Assembly (NCBI GenBank): GCA_036939975.1
Contig: JALLPB010002192.1
Coordinates: forward strand, 1 to 10,371
DNA: 10,371 bases
Direction of reading: 5' to 3'
Source of the DNA: Cyclostephanos tholiformis
Lineage: Eukaryota; Bacillariophyta; Thalassiosirophyceae; Thalassiosirales; Thalassiosiraceae
The position numbers and the translations under genes were made by a program. Position 1 is the first letter of the stretch, and every line of letters begins with the position of its first letter. Shown one piece after another: positions 7,799 to 10,371 of this stretch. The notes beneath the pieces are model-generated. The model worked only from the letters and a program-made list of their open reading frames with translations, searched no databases and was not told the DNA's origin.

Positions 7799-8482
7799 TT
7801 GGAAAAATAATGTATTGCAAACCCATGGTCGGGAGCGACTCTTTACGTCTATTATGCACCCGAATCTCCAACCTACTCCAGTCATTAATAGCAAGGCTGA
7901 CACAAATACCATTGCTAATAAATCGCAATCTCATTGTGTGTGTCACCACCAAACTCCTGATTTGATATCCGCCACATTTCCTGAATGCCCATTTGGATCA
8001 ATCCTCATGACCAAGTTGAACTTGGTCAAATACCTTACCTTTTGCCTCCGTAGACTCAAGAGGATGTGGGGATTATTCCAGATGATATTAAGTGAGACAT
8101 AAAGTAAAAAGGCATCAAGAAATGTGTACCATATTTATATTGTGCTTGTTTAACCTATCCACAATTTCAAAGAAGTCATGACGGCAGAAGCCAAGCACCA
8201 TTTAGCTACCATAGAATCCCGAGAAGACTAAGAAGGGCCGACTCAACGAGACGCCGGAGTGCTTATTTTCATCTCGCCGGTTTCCTTCCTCGCCGAATGG
8301 TACCCCCCCCCCCAAACGAGATCCCCCCACACACACACGCTCGCGCGCACAACCTTCCCTTCTTCTCTAACCCCGAACCCAGCGGGGCACGATACCCATC
8401 GTTCATCATCTCCCGAAATAACGATCCCCCCCCCCTCCACCCAACACACAAGCGACCCATCTCCTCCTTCTTCTACCAACCC
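7799..8482. other. Convergent intergenic region with a perfect 21-bp palindrome
   Basis: About 680 bases lie between the KOW-like stop and the CHLG stop. The only notable structure is the palindrome at 8008-8028. The right part (about 8290-8450) is pyrimidine- and C-run-rich with (CA)n-like sequence, probably the 3' UTR or downstream flank of CHLG. A 95-codon open frame (7815-8102) has no recognisable similarity and is not supported as a gene. No tRNA or other RNA gene was recognised. Confidence 0.55.
8008..8028. repeat. Perfect inverted repeat (10-bp arms, 1-bp centre)
   Basis: The arms 'tgaccaagtt' and 'aacttggtca' flank a single G. It could form a cruciform or short hairpin, or bind a dimeric protein. 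In RNA it could mark the 3' end region of the upstream KOW-like transcript, about 210 bases past its stop. Confidence 0.85.
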
Positions 8483-10114
8483 CTAAGTCGAGAAATCGTG
8501 ATGGCCGAGGCATAACGCCGTGGCGAGAATGCCAAAGACGAAGAAAGGCTGACTCGACGCCTGATACTTGACGTCGTTCGCGACCGGGTCGGGCAGTAAC
8601 AACGTGGCCTGGAAGTACACCTGGGGCAATATCAATCCGAGGATGATGGCCGCGTACGTAGTCTCGCCGATGCTGTACAAGTAAGCGGCGACGCCGAGCT
8701 GCGTAAGGGTGACGGAACCGGCGCATATCCACTTGGCGCCGTCGATGCCGAACGCCACGGGGAGGGAATTCAATCCCATCTGACGATCACCCTCGACGGA
8801 CTTGAAATCGTTCACTATCGCGATGCCCAGTCCAGCGATGGAATAGAGGATGGGGCTGTTGCGTGTGCAAAGTGCAACGAAAGGAAGGGGGGATGAGGTT
8901 AGTGGGGATGAGGAGGCAACATCGAGAACGAGGAGGAGTGAGAGTACGACCCGGTTTGACAACATCGGCGATATGTGGATAGGGGGGGGGGGAGGGGAGG
9001 GACAAACGCGTTATCCATGTCGCTCGGGAATGCGTCCCTGCCACAAACGGGTACAACACCTCCAGGAACGATAAACACACGACATTTACTCCTCACTACA
9101 CCATCATCGTCTTCATCGTCATATTACTCACAGGATGAAATACACAGGACGATCCAACTGTCCGAACACCGCCTGACCGCACCACCACGGCAGGCTAATG
9201 TACGAGCATCCCAGCGCGTAATTTCCCGCCCATCCGTTCTGCTTCAACTTCAACGGCGGGGCGCTGTATATGTAGGACACGATTGATCCGAACACGCTCA
9301 GCGCCAACACCACCGGGAAGTCGTGATGCGACCACAGATCGAGTCCGTATGCGATGCCCAGTCCCCCGAGGAGGAGGAACCATATCTGGAAAATGACCTG
9401 CCCCTCGCTTATGGCGCCGCTGGGGATCGGACGGTACGGCTCGTTGATGGCGTCGATCTCGCGATCGTACCAATCGTTGATGGTCTGGGTGTATCCCGTG
9501 AGGAACGGTCCCGCGAGTATCATGGCCACGAATCCCTTGAGCGCGTCCTCGAGTCCCAATGATACGTCGCGATCATTCGGGTCGAACGGATTCCATATCC
9601 AGTGGTAATTCCCCGACGCCGCCGCGCCGCACATGACGCCCCACACCAGCGGTATCCAAGTGACGGGCTTCGTCAATTGGAGGCGTATCTTCCATATGTC
9701 GGCGGCATCGGACGACGCGCCCTTGACCCCGAGGAGTCGACGCACGTCCGCGCTGCCGTCGGATGCCTCCCGATTCGAGTCGGGAGGCGTCGCGTACAGG
9801 CGCGTGGTCGACGACGTCGTCGATGACGTGGAGGACGATGGGGGGAGGGGGTAGTAGAACGATGACGTCATTGCCGCCGTCGGCCCATCCTCGTTCGCGT
9901 CGTCGTCGTCGTCGTCGGGGAGCAGCGAGAGCATGGAGGGTGGGGACGGCGGCGATCGTCGTTGCTGTCGCCACCGCGACGACGATGGCACCTTGGCCAC
10001 CGCCATCGACGACGATGACGATGTCCCAAACGGACGCGGGCCCACCACCGGCGAGAATGCCGCCGTTGAATACGCGGTCAGGAGGGGAACGGCAAGTAGC
10101 AGTAGTGACTTCAT
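8483..10114 (-). CDS. CHLG: Chlorophyll synthase (chlorophyllide prenyltransferase), plastid precursor, two exons
   Basis: The enzyme esterifies chlorophyllide with phytyl or geranylgeranyl diphosphate, the last step of chlorophyll synthesis, in the thylakoid membrane (UbiA superfamily). Exon 1 is 10114-9132 and exon 2 is 8855-8483, in frame, 451 residues. Residues 1-19 are a signal peptide and 'TAAFSP' (17-22) is the 'ASAFAP'-type motif with the essential Phe, so the precursor is sent through the ER to a complex plastid. A Ser/Asp-rich linker (about 31-125) follows. The mature enzyme begins near 'WKIRLQLTKPVTWIPLVWGV' at 141. The first Asp-rich motif 'NDWYDREIDAINEPYRPIPS' starts at residue 213 and the second, 'NDFKSVEGDR', at 343; they chelate Mg2+-prenyl diphosphate. 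Several transmembrane helices lie between and after them. 'DVKYQASSQPF' near the end is a family signature. All expected motifs are intact and identity is very secure. Confidence 0.97.
8856..9131 (-). other. CHLG intron
   Basis: On the minus strand the donor is GTGAGT (9131-9126) and the acceptor 'gcaacag' ends at 8856. Phase 2, 276 nt, longer than the DGD1 introns. The junction gives 'PVYFI-L-PILYSIAGLG', restoring the conserved helix before the second Asp-rich motif. It contains an 11-base G run on the plus strand (8982-8992). Confidence 0.92.
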
Positions 10115-10371
10115 GGTATATATCCCGGCTAAAAAAACAGCAGCAAAATTTAGAAGGGATGTCGATGATGTACTTTACACAAAGGTTTGTGCGGTTGCGA
10201 TATTATTTCCATCCACAATCATTCCCGTCACGGGATGCTTGAAGTTGGGAATATTATGATCTTAGCAGGTCCTCTACCAAGGTATGTAGATACTTACGAT
10301 AGATACCTCTTACTTACTACCGTACAGACCGGGGTTTAAGCACCAGCTAATGTTCTAGGATGTGACAGCTA
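10115..10371 (-). promoter_or_regulatory. CHLG upstream region with possible 5' UTR intron
   Basis: These bases lie just upstream of the CHLG ATG. On the minus strand a strong acceptor-like sequence, a T-rich run ending in TAG (AG at 10130-10129), stands 14 bases before the ATG, and a consensus GTAAGT (10297-10292) lies about 165 bases upstream. A 5' UTR intron is therefore plausible. A 13-bp palindrome (10223-10235: 'tcccgt', C, 'acggga') contains CGTCA/TGACG, a common bZIP core; it would lie inside that intron if the intron is real. No clear TATA box is visible except 'atatata' right beside the ATG, too close to serve as one. Confidence 0.35.

Noticed and set aside
7815..8102. 95-codon plus-strand open frame after the KOW-like gene
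   Set aside because: No recognisable domain, ordinary length for chance, AT-rich intergenic composition and a palindrome inside it.
2302..10114. DGD1 and CHLG as a thylakoid-biogenesis gene cluster
   Set aside because: They are on opposite strands and separated by two unrelated genes. Co-location within 8 kb is not evidence of a functional cluster by itself.

Overview
The window is nuclear DNA of a eukaryotic phototroph, most likely a diatom or a close stramenopile relative. Spliceosomal introns with GT(A/G)AGT donors interrupt the clear genes. Two genes encode plastid functions: chlorophyll synthase and a DGD1-type digalactosyldiacylglycerol synthase. The chlorophyll synthase precursor starts with a signal peptide followed by an 'AAFSP' motif, the bipartite targeting signature of secondary red-lineage plastids. 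Low-complexity coding tracts (poly-Asp, poly-Gln, poly-Ser) and small regulatory-looking Tudor-like and KOW-like proteins fit a diatom, but the species cannot be named from the sequence.

Layout, left to right. (1) 320-1717 (-): the N-terminal exon of a protein resembling a FIG4/SAC phosphoinositide phosphatase. It carries long Asp-rich and Ser/Thr-rich stretches and a 28-residue Gln tract, and the catalytic part is not in the window. (2) 1718-2271: divergent intergenic region with a striking imperfect inverted repeat. (3) 2272-5071 (+): DGD1-like galactosyltransferase in at least five exons. Its 5' end is split over two reading frames around a 51-base G homopolymer. (4) 5171-6679 (-): uncharacterised 502-residue protein with a Tudor-like domain and a probable coiled coil. 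(5) 7034-7798 (+): uncharacterised 254-residue protein with a KOW-like segment, divergent from gene 4. (6) 8483-10114 (-): chlorophyll synthase in two exons. (7) 10115-10371: its upstream region.

Two of the five genes act in thylakoid construction. CHLG makes chlorophyll by prenylating chlorophyllide, and DGD1 makes the galactolipid DGDG that accumulates in thylakoid membranes. The other three look like membrane-trafficking (FIG4-like) or nuclear (Tudor-like, KOW-like) proteins. Nothing in the sequence shows that the five genes form a functional cluster; strands alternate (-, +, -, +, -), as in a compact eukaryotic genome. I did not find a convincing new multi-gene system. The points most worth checking are the poly-G frame break in DGD1, the disrupted FIG4-like gene, the intergenic inverted repeats and the uncharacterised Tudor-like/KOW-like divergent pair.
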